Below, one piece after another: positions 16,323 to 24,752 of a stretch of 64,000 nt of DNA. Below the pieces are notes generated by a model. That model saw only the letters and a program-made list of their open reading frames with translations. It made no database searches and had not been told where the DNA came from. Positions within the stretch are counted from its first letter, which is position 1. Each line of letters starts with the position of its first letter. Made by a program: the position numbers and the translations under genes. The DNA is from Opitutaceae bacterium (GTDB taxonomy: Bacteria > Verrucomicrobiota > Verrucomicrobiia > Opitutales > Opitutaceae), in assembly GCA_028280945.1 (NCBI GenBank), contig JANQKV010000001.1, positions 1 through 64,000 on the forward strand, written 5' to 3'.

Positions 16323-19175
16323 TCAATAAACGTAGGAAAATTCGGCGGTGTTGAAGAGCGCGAGGCAGACATCGGCCAAGGCCCGGGTCTCCACAGGCAC
16401 GTCATTGGCCTGCAAGTCCGGGACGTAGTCGGCGTAGGCAAATAGCGTCTCCTCGAAGACGAATTGTTCGCCGGTGTTTTCCTCGACGGCCTCTCGGATG
16501 ACCTTCAAGGGGGGTTCCCAAGACGGTGGGATATTGTCGGCGATCATTGTCGTGATCTCGTGCCAGTGTTGCAGGCAGACGGCGAGTTCGGCGGGGCTGG
16601 GGGGGCGACTCAGCGCGAGTTGGAAACCACGCACAATGGCCTCCTCCCTGGCCGTTGCGCCGACTTCCTGCATGATCCGGTTAGCCAAGGCGAGGGAACG
16701 CGCGTGACTGGCAGTGCTGTTGAAGAGACTAAAAACCTGAGGGGTCACCACTGAGGCGGTGCGTTGTTCACAGGAAAAATCAGGGGCGGGTTGGTTAAAG
16801 ACCTCCATCGCCGGATCGGGCAGCCCCCGCAGCTTGAGGGCGTAAAGACTGCGGCGATGTCGATCCTCCGGGAGCGGGTTGGGCACCCAGGCGGGGGCGA
16901 ACGAACCCATGACCTGGCGAGGCTGCAGCGCCGCCTCGAGATTGATATCGGGACGATTGGGAATGCCGCCGAGTTGAGAATTGAGTTCACCGGTCGTCAG
17001 CAGCATGGCATCGCGTAGTTCCTCGGCGGTGAGGCGGCGGGGGAGAAACACCGCGTAGGATTGCCCCTCGGGATCCAATTCGGCCAGCTGATCCAGATTC
17101 GGATGCCGGGCACTGCGACGGTAGGCTTCGCTCATCATGATGGTGCGATGCAGTGCCTTGAAGGACCAGCCGTCGTTCACGAGTTTACCGACCAACCAAT
17201 CCAACAGCTCGGGGTGGGTGGGCTTGCCGCCCGTGCTGCCAAAATTGTTGGGATTAGCGGCCAAGGGCTTCCCAAAGTGCCAGAGCCAGATGCGGTTGAT
17301 GATTGTGCGGGTGGTCAGGGGATTGTCGGGGCGTGCCACCCAATCGGCAAACGCGGTGCGGCGACCTTCGATCTGAGGAGGAATGGGCTGAACCGGCTCG
17401 ATACCGAGCACCGAAAGCACCCCGGGAGGGACCTCTTCGTCGCCGGCAAAAGGATCTCCGTAGGGCAGGATCGTGGTCTTCTCCAATTCGCCGCGACTCA
17501 TGCGATTGGCGGGCATGCGAAGGGGGTTGTGAATGGCGACACGCTCGGGAGTGCGACCGCTGTAGACCGCCAGAGCGAAGGGCTGGTAGCGCTCCTGTTC
17601 CCAGCTCGTTCGCTGATACCCCTTCCGGGCCATGCGTTCGTTCCCGTAGTCCTGGGTTTCGAATCCCACGAATTTGGGAGGGAAGTCCTCCTCCGGGACC
17701 TTGGCCTGCAGCAATACCCGGCGAGTAGCGTCGAAATAGTCTTCGAAATCACGATTTGCTTTCGGAGACTTGTCGGCTTTCACGGTGGCAAGTGCCTCCC
17801 GCCACAGCGCCGGGTCGCGCTCTTGATCACGATACCATTCTTCGGCGTTGGCCAGGAGCTGGCGATCATAGTGGGTCCGGGTTGCCGCGTAGTCAGCGCG
17901 GCGTTGGTCCAGGTAGAGTTGTTCCTCGAATCCGGTGAGGTTCTCCTCAGGCAAAAAGGCGGCATCTCGTTCGGCAACCTGGGTCGTGGCAAAAACGGAC
18001 TGAATTGAGTAGTAGTCACGCGTTGGGACCGGATCGAATTTGTGGTCGTGGCACCGGGCGCACTGGAGGGATTGGGCGAGGAATGTTTCGCCCACACTGT
18101 TGGTGACGTCGTCGAGGAAGCGCTGCCGGGCGACCTTGGGCACCTCCATTTGGGTAAATTCCCATGGCCCCATGCGTAGGAAACCAGTCGCGATGATCAT
18201 TTCGGGATTGTCCGGATCGATTTCGTCGCCGGCTATCTGCTCTCGGATGAACTGATCATAGGGCTTGTCGGCGTTGAACGAACGAACGACATAATCCCGG
18301 TAGCGCCAGGCATTGCCTCGTTCGTAGTCGTTGGCGAAACCGCTGCTGTCGGCATAGCGGGTGACATCGAGCCAATGCTGGGCCATGCGCTCGCCGTAGT
18401 GAGGGCTAGCCAGCAGGCGTTCAATCAGGTCACTCATGGCCTGATCTGGGTTCGTGCTCATCGCAGTCTCAAATGCGGCCACTTCTTCCGGGGTGGGCGG
18501 CAGGCCCAAAAGATCAAAGCTGGCGCGGCGGATCAGATTGCGAGCTTCGGCGGCTGGCGCGAATGACAAGCCCCCGGGACGTTGGGCCTCGATGAAGGCG
18601 TCGATCGGATGGGGCGCCGAGCTGCTGGGAATCTCGGGTTCTGTCACCGCTTGGTATGCCCACAGGCCCGCAGGGTCGTAGCGGCGATTGGTCCAGGCAT
18701 CGTCAAGCCCTCCACTGGTTGCCATCTGGATACCATCTTCCGCATCCCATTGTTCAGCGTGATCCGCCGCAATTTGGGTTTGCGTGGTTTCGTCCGGCCA
18801 TGTCGCGCCCGCCCGGATCCACTGTTCAAGGATCAAAACCTGCTCTTCATCCAGCCGCTCCGTTTTCTTGGGCGGCATGGGCTCCCAGTCTTCATGCTCG
18901 CGCAGCACGGCCAGATAAAGGGGGCTTTCGTCGGGGTTTCCCGGAGAAACCGCCGGTTGGTCGCTGTCGCCACCGAACATCATTTCCCCGTGTGAACGCA
19001 GGTCCAAACCGCCTTCAAACTCCTCGTCCTTCCCATGACAGGAGATGCACTTTTCCTGGAGCAGCGGTTGCACCCGGCGCACAAAGAAAATGTCGTCATT
19101 CGAGTAATCGGTGACCGCCCCCAAAAAGAGTGGGGTGAAAAACGCGACCCGGGTGATCAACGCGGACACGGTCAT
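16323..19175 (-). CDS. PSCyt1/DUF1549/DUF1553 (planctomycete cytochrome-c type) exported protein
   Basis: 950 residues. After an N-terminal hydrophobic segment (about 3-22), a PSCyt1 domain carries the haem c site C43-x-x-C46-H47 (CISCHGK). The later PMPPKK supplies a likely Met ligand. DUF1549 (PF07583) covers roughly 185-410, with LDVTRYADSSGF and the second haem-like CARCHDHKFDP. DUF1553 (PF07587) covers roughly 600-880, with NRIWLWHFGK and SEAYRRS. The length fits the family. It forms a unit with the following DUF1501 gene. Such pairs are strongly expanded in Planctomycetes and Verrucomicrobia and are thought to act in the periplasm on complex substrates. The start ATG at 19175 faces a sulfatase gene across about 305 bp. 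Confidence 0.92.
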   Translation of the reverse strand: MTVSALITRVAFFTPLFLGAVTDYSNDDIFFVRRVQPLLQEKCISCHGKDEEFEGGLDLRSHGEMMFGGDSDQPAVSPGNPDESPLYLAVLREHEDWEPMPPKKTERLDEEQVLILEQWIRAGATWPDETTQTQIAADHAEQWDAEDGIQMATSGGLDDAWTNRRYDPAGLWAYQAVTEPEIPSSSAPHPIDAFIEAQRPGGLSFAPAAEARNLIRRASFDLLGLPPTPEEVAAFETAMSTNPDQAMSDLIERLLASPHYGERMAQHWLDVTRYADSSGFANDYERGNAWRYRDYVVRSFNADKPYDQFIREQIAGDEIDPDNPEMIIATGFLRMGPWEFTQMEVPKVARQRFLDDVTNSVGETFLAQSLQCARCHDHKFDPVPTRDYYSIQSVFATTQVAERDAAFLPEENLTGFEEQLYLDQRRADYAATRTHYDRQLLANAEEWYRDQERDPALWREALATVKADKSPKANRDFEDYFDATRRVLLQAKVPEEDFPPKFVGFETQDYGNERMARKGYQRTSWEQERYQPFALAVYSGRTPERVAIHNPLRMPANRMSRGELEKTTILPYGDPFAGDEEVPPGVLSVLGIEPVQPIPPQIEGRRTAFADWVARPDNPLTTRTIINRIWLWHFGKPLAANPNNFGSTGGKPTHPELLDWLVGKLVNDGWSFKALHRTIMMSEAYRRSARHPNLDQLAELDPEGQSYAVFLPRRLTAEELRDAMLLTTGELNSQLGGIPNRPDINLEAALQPRQVMGSFAPAWVPNPLPEDRHRRSLYALKLRGLPDPAMEVFNQPAPDFSCEQRTASVVTPQVFSLFNSTASHARSLALANRIMQEVGATAREEAIVRGFQLALSRPPSPAELAVCLQHWHEITTMIADNIPPSWEPPLKVIREAVEENTGEQFVFEETLFAYADYVPDLQANDVPVETRALADVCLALFNTAEFSYVY

Positions 19176-19480
19176 AAACGAATCAGCAAGGTGCTTGTCG
19201 GAGTGAAAGGTAAGGGACGGCGGTGGGGGACAGTTCCGGGGGGATGAACCAGGTGCTCATTGAACCAGACTGTCTTTTTATGACAGACACCCGAGTTTCC
19301 GAATTCCTTATGGTTTGGCTTACGAAATGCGTTCAATCCACCCGTCTCGGGCGATTTCTCGGCCGTAAACCACGGAAATTGCATAAACCCCGGGACCCTG
19401 ATGGGAGTTACCCTATGATCCGGTCTGCCCCAGCTCGACAGGCTAACCCCCGGCACCGGAATCATGAAGCCCCATTAACC
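19176..19480. promoter_or_regulatory. Divergent promoter region, PSCyt1 gene and sulfatase
   Basis: About 305 bp lie between two divergent starts. An open frame from 19223 continues into the sulfatase, but its first 86 residues are unlike a secreted enzyme and precede a proper signal peptide, so I treat them as untranslated. No clear operator or promoter could be singled out. Confidence 0.4.
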
Positions 19481-20890
19481 ATGTCCAAGTCTCCTCGCTG
19501 CGTCCTCCTCTTCGTCCTTGGTTGGGTTTGGCTGTCAGGCGTGGCTTCTGCCGAGGGATCGCCCAATATGATCATCATTCTCGTCGATGACCAAGGGTAT
19601 TACGACTTGAGCGGCTACGGAGCGACCGAGGTCAATACGCTCAATATCGACCAGATGGCCCGGGAGGGGATTCGATTCACCAATTACTACGCCGCTGCTC
19701 CGATTTGCAGTCCTTCGCGGGCAGGACTTTTGACGGGGCAATATCCGCGGCGTTTGGGAAACCATGTCTGGGTTCACCGTCCTGACTCGAACCGGGGAAT
19801 ACCTCCGGAGTCACTCACTTTGGCGGAGTTGTTCCGCCAGAACGAATATGCCACGGCGTGTATTGGGAAATGGCATTTGGGTTCCGCAGAGGAGTTTCTG
19901 CCGAGGAATCAGGGGTTCGACCACTATTTTGGAGTTCTGCACAACCTCGATGGTGGTGAGGTCGGTCATTTTGAAGACGGAGCCGGTGTCCCCGTCATGC
20001 GCAATGACAAGGTGGTGACCCGGCCGGCGGATCCCGATTTGCTCGCACGGGACTACACGGACGAGGCCATTCGTTGGGTGAAGGAGCACGTTAAACAAAA
20101 CCAAGCTCCCTTCCTCCTCTACCTGCCTCACACCATGTTGCACAATCCGCTCGGGGTGGGTGAGGGGTTTATCGGTTCGTCAGATTGGGGGGAATATGGG
20201 GATGCGATTCAGGAGTTGGATCATCACGTCGGGAGGCTGATGCAGGTCTTGAAGGACCTGGAAATCGCAGATGATACCCTGGTCCTTTATCTTTCGGACA
20301 ACGGTCGAGGTCCGGGACGCAACACAGACCAACCGATTCGTGGCTCCAAGTTGACCACGTGGGAAGGAGGCATCCGGGTTCCGGGTATCATTTGGGGGTC
20401 GGGGGTCGGCATTAAGGAACGGGGAACTTCGCACGAAATCGTGCACGCGATGGATTGGTTCCCAACGCTGTCGGCCCTCGCTGGAATCCGCATACCCAAT
20501 CAGGTGGTATTGGACGGGAGGGACCTGAGTGGCTACCTCACGGGTCGAGGTAACCGAGCCACCGCCTTCCCCAGTGAACCGTCCTTGAATTCTAAAATCG
20601 CCGAACGTCGATTCTGGGATCCCGGCTGGGAGTGGACTCAAGCCGTTCCGATCACTCAGGAAGAATACCTGAACGCGTTTTTTTATCATGGCAGCACCGG
20701 CGCATTGGCTGCCGTCCGCAGTGGCAAATGGAAGCTGCATCTTCATCCGTCGCTTGTGCTTTATGACCTGAACGAAGATCCCGGGGAGCGGCATCCGATT
20801 GCCAATGGTTCTATGAAACGAAAGCTACGTGGCATGGCGATCCTGTTCCAGGAGGAGATGGCCCGGTATGCGGAGGCTCGGGTGAAGTGA
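19481..20890 (+). CDS. Secreted type I sulfatase
   Basis: 469 residues from the ATG at 19481, chosen because a signal peptide (about 1-25, ending near GVASA) follows at once. Metal ligands D36-D37 (ILVDDQG) and the sulfatase signature C76-S-P-S-R80 ([12 protein letters not shown]) are present. C76 is the residue converted to formylglycine. KWHLG and SDNGRGPG further on are also family marks. The enzyme removes sulfate esters outside the cytoplasm, probably from a glycan. No formylglycine-generating enzyme is encoded in this window. It lies divergent to the PSCyt1/DUF1501 pair and just before a decayed GMC gene whose frame begins inside the sulfatase stop. Confidence 0.92.
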   Translation: MSKSPRCVLLFVLGWVWLSGVASAEGSPNMIIILVDDQGYYDLSGYGATEVNTLNIDQMAREGIRFTNYYAAAPICSPSRAGLLTGQYPRRLGNHVWVHRPDSNRGIPPESLTLAELFRQNEYATACIGKWHLGSAEEFLPRNQGFDHYFGVLHNLDGGEVGHFEDGAGVPVMRNDKVVTRPADPDLLARDYTDEAIRWVKEHVKQNQAPFLLYLPHTMLHNPLGVGEGFIGSSDWGEYGDAIQELDHHVGRLMQVLKDLEIADDTLVLYLSDNGRGPGRNTDQPIRGSKLTTWEGGIRVPGIIWGSGVGIKERGTSHEIVHAMDWFPTLSALAGIRIPNQVVLDGRDLSGYLTGRGNRATAFPSEPSLNSKIAERRFWDPGWEWTQAVPITQEEYLNAFFYHGSTGALAAVRSGKWKLHLHPSLVLYDLNEDPGERHPIANGSMKRKLRGMAILFQEEMARYAEARVK

Positions 20891-21428
20891 CCCCGGTCGT
20901 TCGTCAGGTCTTGGCTTGGGAACGGCGGGAATCGGCATCCCGTCGCGTTCGGCCGCGGCAATTCACCTGGTGGCGTGCGCGAATCATGGGCGGGCGCACC
21001 AATCACTGGGGGAGAATTTCCCTGCGCAACGGCCCCTACGATTTCAAACCCTACAGCTACGACGGCTTGGGAGTGGACTGGCCGATTTCCTATGAAGATG
21101 TTGCGCCTTATTGCGACAAGGTGGAGATGCTGATTGGGTGTTCGGCAGCAACACCGGCATTGAAAACACCCCTGGCTCCTCTCCCGGAGTGCTACTGTCT
21201 CCGCCCAAGACCCAAGTGGGGGATTTGTTAACTCAGAAAGCCGCGAAATCATTGGGCATTCCGGTCGTGCCGGTGCACCGGGCGGTTCTTACCAAGTCGT
21301 TGGATGCTGGCTCCATTCCAGCAAAACTTCATCCGGGAAACAAGCGGGTGCAGGAAATCGTAGCCCGGTCGGTGCGCACAAGCACAGGACTAGAAGGCCC
21401 GCAGCGAATCTGCGATAGCAGGGAGTGA
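20887..21428 (+). pseudogene. Decayed GMC-family oxidoreductase fragment with frameshift
   Basis: The first frame (20887-21138) contains [20 protein letters not shown] and [20 protein letters not shown], clear GMC/gluconate-dehydrogenase-like segments. The homology then moves to another frame at about 21138 ([13 protein letters not shown], then AAKSLGIPVVPVHRAVLTK) and fades by about 21310. The N-terminal GxGxxG FAD site and the C-terminal catalytic His region are both missing. A frameshift plus loss of both ends makes this a pseudogene. Confidence 0.8.
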
Positions 21429-21474
21429 AGCGGGAAGGGGCAGCAACGTCCGTTGACGCGGCGTCGGGGCTTTG

Positions 21475-23595
21475 TCAGCCCGCAAGGTCGTTGGCGTTGA
21501 AGGGCAGTTTGCGAATACGGACTCCGGTGGCTGCGAAAATTGCATTGGCCACGGCGGCGGAAGCGGGAGGCAAGGCGGGCTCCCCCAAACCGGTTGGAGG
21601 ATAGTCGGTTTTCAGGAACTTGGTCTCAATTTCAGGCACTTCATTCATGCGAATGAGCCGATAGGTGTGGAAATTTGTATTGGCGGAGGCTCCGTCCACG
21701 ATGGGCATGTCACCAAACCAAGCGGCCCCGATGCCATCGATGATTCCGCCTTGGCATTGATTCTCAGCCCCGCTCAGGTTGATCACCTGGCCGCAGTCAG
21801 CGGCACAGTAAACCTTGTGGACCTCGAGATTCCCCTCGGTGACCGAAACCTCGGCCACTTGGGCAACATAGGAATGATGCGAGTAGTGGGCAGCGATTCC
21901 CTGGAACCGGCCGGCGGGTGGATTTCCCCAGTCTGCCATTTTGGCGACCTCTTCCAATACCCCCCGCAGGCGGGCCGGCTCGTAGTTGATATTGCCGTAG
22001 GGATCGGTCTCCGCCTGCCGCAACAGTTCGAGACGGAAGGCGAGCGGCTCCTTGCCCAGGGCGTAACCCACTTCTTCGAGAAACGACTGATCGAGCATGG
22101 CGCATACATTGTGATTGGGTGAACGCCAAGCTGCCGTGGTAATCGCGGAGCGCACCCGATGGTTGTCGACTTGGAAATGGGGCACCGCGCCATTGGGGAA
22201 ATTCGTCGGCACGATGGCACCGCGGCCGGTAATGCTGGCGGACTTGAGGTGCCAGGCGATGAGTCGTCCCTGAGAATCGATGCCAGCCCGATAATGGTAG
22301 AGAGCAGCGGGGCGGAAATTTCCGCCGATCATTTCTTCCTCCCGTTTCCAGACGATGTTGACTGGGGTACCGGCAAGCCGCGAGGCCTGTACGGCGTCTT
22401 CCACGAAGTCGGTTTTAAGGCGGCGTCCAAAGCCGCCGCCGATTCGGGTCATCTCGGTCGTGATTTTGGTCTCCGGTAGACCGGTGAGCTGGGAGGTAAG
22501 CTGGCGGGCGTTGGCCGGGGTCTGCATGGGGCCGAGCAGGTGAACTGAGTCCGCCTTTACGTCGGCATACATGTTGATGGGCTCCATTGGGGCATGGGGC
22601 AGGAAGGGAACCTCGTAGGTGGCCTCAATGACCCGATCGGCCCCGTCGAGGGCACGTTCGACGTTGCCGACTCTGCGACGGTGTTCGCCACTGCCATTGG
22701 CGATGGCATCGGCAAAGGCTTGGGAGAGACGGGCCGTGCTCTCCCGCACCGCCGCAGCCTCCCATTCGATTTTCAAGGCATCCTTGCCTAGAAAAGCGGC
22801 GTAAGTGTGAGTGGCGAGCACGCACACTTTGTCAGGCCACGATACTACCTTGACCACCCCGGGAACTTTGAGGGCGGCGGTATCGTCCACTGAGCCAAGT
22901 TTTTGGCCATGTTCCGGCGGGTTGGTGATCGCACCGTAGAGCATTCCCGGCGTCTTGGTGTCGATGCCGTAACGCTGCTCCCCGGTCACAATTTTGGGCA
23001 CATCCGTGCCGCGGACCCGAGTGCCCAACAGGGAGAAGTCTTTGGTGGATTTCAGCGTAACCGAGCGGGGAAGGGGCAGTTTGCCGGCAGCATCGGCGAG
23101 CTCTCCGTAGGTCAAGGATCGGCCCGAGGGAGGATGGGTGACGACACTCTTGGCCGTGCGGCACGATTGCGGAGCTACACCCCATTGTTGGGCAGCGGCT
23201 GCGACCAGCAGGGCTCGGGCGGAGGCTCCGGCTTCCCGCAAGGTTTGATACGTAGTGCGGATGGCGCCACTTCCGGCGGCTACCTGCCGTTCGTAGGCCT
23301 CGGTGTCGAGAGGTGCCTGTTCAATGACCACATCCGCCCAATCGACATCCAGCTCCTCCCCGATGATCATGGGAAAGGCGGTTTTGATGCCCTGGCCGAT
23401 TTCGGGATTCTGGTTGAGCAGGGTGACGCTGCCCGAGGGAGCGATGCGAAGAAAAGCATTGGGTTTAAAAGTGGCCGGCTTGGCCGGGACAACTTCAGCG
23501 GCTCCCCAGCGGAATCCCAGCATCAGGCCACCGCCCACGGCAGTCGAAAGTTTCAGAAAGGCGCGGCGGTTCAATTGGGTAGATTCAGCGCTCAT
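21475..23595 (-). CDS. iorB: Molybdenum hydroxylase large subunit (isoquinoline 1-oxidoreductase beta-like)
   Basis: 706 residues with a Tat signal ([14 protein letters not shown] near residue 10), so it is exported folded with its cofactor. It matches the xanthine-dehydrogenase-family molybdopterin subunit in the IorB arrangement: a first Mo-binding part, an internal a/b hammerhead-like region (about 200-290), then [13 protein letters not shown] and later Mo-binding loops such as GLGEPALPP near the end. Its stop-proximal partner, the 2Fe-2S subunit, lies directly upstream with a 4-bp ATGA overlap, so the two are translationally coupled. The pair would oxidise an aldehyde or N-heterocycle in the periplasm. 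Substrate unknown, and no cytochrome subunit follows. Confidence 0.88.
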   Translation of the reverse strand: MSAESTQLNRRAFLKLSTAVGGGLMLGFRWGAAEVVPAKPATFKPNAFLRIAPSGSVTLLNQNPEIGQGIKTAFPMIIGEELDVDWADVVIEQAPLDTEAYERQVAAGSGAIRTTYQTLREAGASARALLVAAAAQQWGVAPQSCRTAKSVVTHPPSGRSLTYGELADAAGKLPLPRSVTLKSTKDFSLLGTRVRGTDVPKIVTGEQRYGIDTKTPGMLYGAITNPPEHGQKLGSVDDTAALKVPGVVKVVSWPDKVCVLATHTYAAFLGKDALKIEWEAAAVRESTARLSQAFADAIANGSGEHRRRVGNVERALDGADRVIEATYEVPFLPHAPMEPINMYADVKADSVHLLGPMQTPANARQLTSQLTGLPETKITTEMTRIGGGFGRRLKTDFVEDAVQASRLAGTPVNIVWKREEEMIGGNFRPAALYHYRAGIDSQGRLIAWHLKSASITGRGAIVPTNFPNGAVPHFQVDNHRVRSAITTAAWRSPNHNVCAMLDQSFLEEVGYALGKEPLAFRLELLRQAETDPYGNINYEPARLRGVLEEVAKMADWGNPPAGRFQGIAAHYSHHSYVAQVAEVSVTEGNLEVHKVYCAADCGQVINLSGAENQCQGGIIDGIGAAWFGDMPIVDGASANTNFHTYRLIRMNEVPEIETKFLKTDYPPTGLGEPALPPASAAVANAIFAATGVRIRKLPFNANDLAG

Positions 23596-24059
23596 TGTGC
23601 GGCTCCTCTCTGGGCGGCGAGTTTAATGGCGGCCTTAATCCGCAGGTAGGTGCCGCATCGGCAAATGTTACCGGTCATGGCCGCATCGATGTCCTCATCC
23701 GTCGGTTCGGGATTTGATTGCAGCAGGGCGGCGGCAGACATGATCTGGCCGCCCTGACAATATCCGCATTGGGGGACGTCCATTTCCCGCCAGGTGACCT
23801 GCAACGGATGGTCACCCGTGGGGGAAAGCCCTTCGATGGTGGTGATGGATTGGTTGGCGGCGGCGGAAACCGGAAACATGCAGGTCCTAATGGGTGCACT
23901 GTTCAGATGGACGGTGCAGGTGCCGCACTGACTCATGCCACATCCGTATTTCGTGCCGGTCAAACCAAGGAGGTCGCGGAGGACCCACAACAGAGGCATG
24001 TTCGGATCCGCCTCCACCGTGCGGGTCTCGCCATTAACGATGAGTTTAAATTGGGCCAT
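23592..24059 (-). CDS. iorA: 2Fe-2S small subunit of the molybdenum hydroxylase (isoquinoline 1-oxidoreductase alpha-like)
   Basis: 155 residues, the usual size. The plant-type 2Fe-2S cluster ligands are in [15 protein letters not shown] with a later Cys at RTCMFPV. The second cluster ligands are in CGYCQGGQI and GNICRCGTY. It passes electrons from the molybdenum subunit encoded 4 bp downstream in overlap. It has no signal of its own, so it probably travels with the Tat-targeted partner (known for this enzyme type). Confidence 0.92.
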   Translation of the reverse strand: MAQFKLIVNGETRTVEADPNMPLLWVLRDLLGLTGTKYGCGMSQCGTCTVHLNSAPIRTCMFPVSAAANQSITTIEGLSPTGDHPLQVTWREMDVPQCGYCQGGQIMSAAALLQSNPEPTDEDIDAAMTGNICRCGTYLRIKAAIKLAAQRGAAQ

Positions 24060-24752
24060 GGTCAGAGGGAAACAGGTGCATCACGCAGGATTGGATACTC
24101 AAGGTTCTACTCCTAATTCAAAAGCAACTTTACGATCACTGTGCGGATGAGAATCCGTTTTTGCCCCGGGTCCTGCCAATGGGCGCTTTTCCGGTCTGCT
24201 TGCACCGTGAATTCGGAGGGTTGCCACGGTCAATTTGATCGTACGTTCCGCCCCCTGCCTTGGAGTAGTAAGTTACATGCGCCCGTCGGGCCAAATTGGC
24301 GTAGTGTTGCGCGTTAAAGCAGCTTCTCGGTTCCGAACCCTCCATTTTTTCCAGGAGCGAAACCAACCCATTTCGACCTTCTTTTGAGTTCTGAATTTAA
24401 ACTTACGAGTTCGGATTATCCGACCCAAGCCCGGATAGGGAAGGGGGCCTTTTCCCGGCACTGACGTAGCCCAAACCCGATCAGATTGGGGACGATAGGC
24501 TCGGTCTTGTTAGGAGGGGAAATGGAGGAACATGTTGCTTGTTAATTGCTTCGAGCCATCCCCTCAATCCGCAGGCGTTCTGGGTATCTTTCCTCGGCCA
24601 GATAGCACGATGCCAAGAGTCTCGGGGTGATTCGGCAAATTCGTTCCTTTTAATTCAACGGTTGTATTGGGATGCGATTGAGTGACCGAGCGTGGCGAAT
24701 GAGGATCTCTTACCATCACCTATCGCCCTAAACCCCAACCCCAACCCCACAA
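24060..24752. other. Intergenic region upstream of TonB receptor
   Basis: About 690 bp lie between the divergent iorA and TonB-receptor genes. The short open frames here have no protein character. It contains the palindrome at 24652-24668 (separate entry) and a small tandem run AACCCC x3 at 24731-24748 just before the receptor start. A 10-bp match (GGCGTAGTGT) is shared with about 4192-4201, too short to call a repeat. Confidence 0.5.
24652..24668. promoter_or_regulatory. Candidate LacI-type operator upstream of TonB receptor
   Basis: AATTCAACGGTTGTATT is a dyad around G24660 with one mismatched pair (CAAC-G-GTTG core). It lies 84 bp before the receptor start. It matches the site at 35804-35820 at 11 of 17 positions, sharing ATTCAA and GTTG. 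Operator function is inferred. Confidence 0.4.

Noticed and set aside
24136-24461. Small minus-strand open frames upstream of the TonB receptor
   Set aside because: No start signals, family character or neighbours to support translation; treated as intergenic.
24731-24748. AACCCC tandem run, possible microsatellite or phase-variable tract
   Set aside because: Only three units, with no evidence that slippage would change expression; kept as a note under the intergenic entry.
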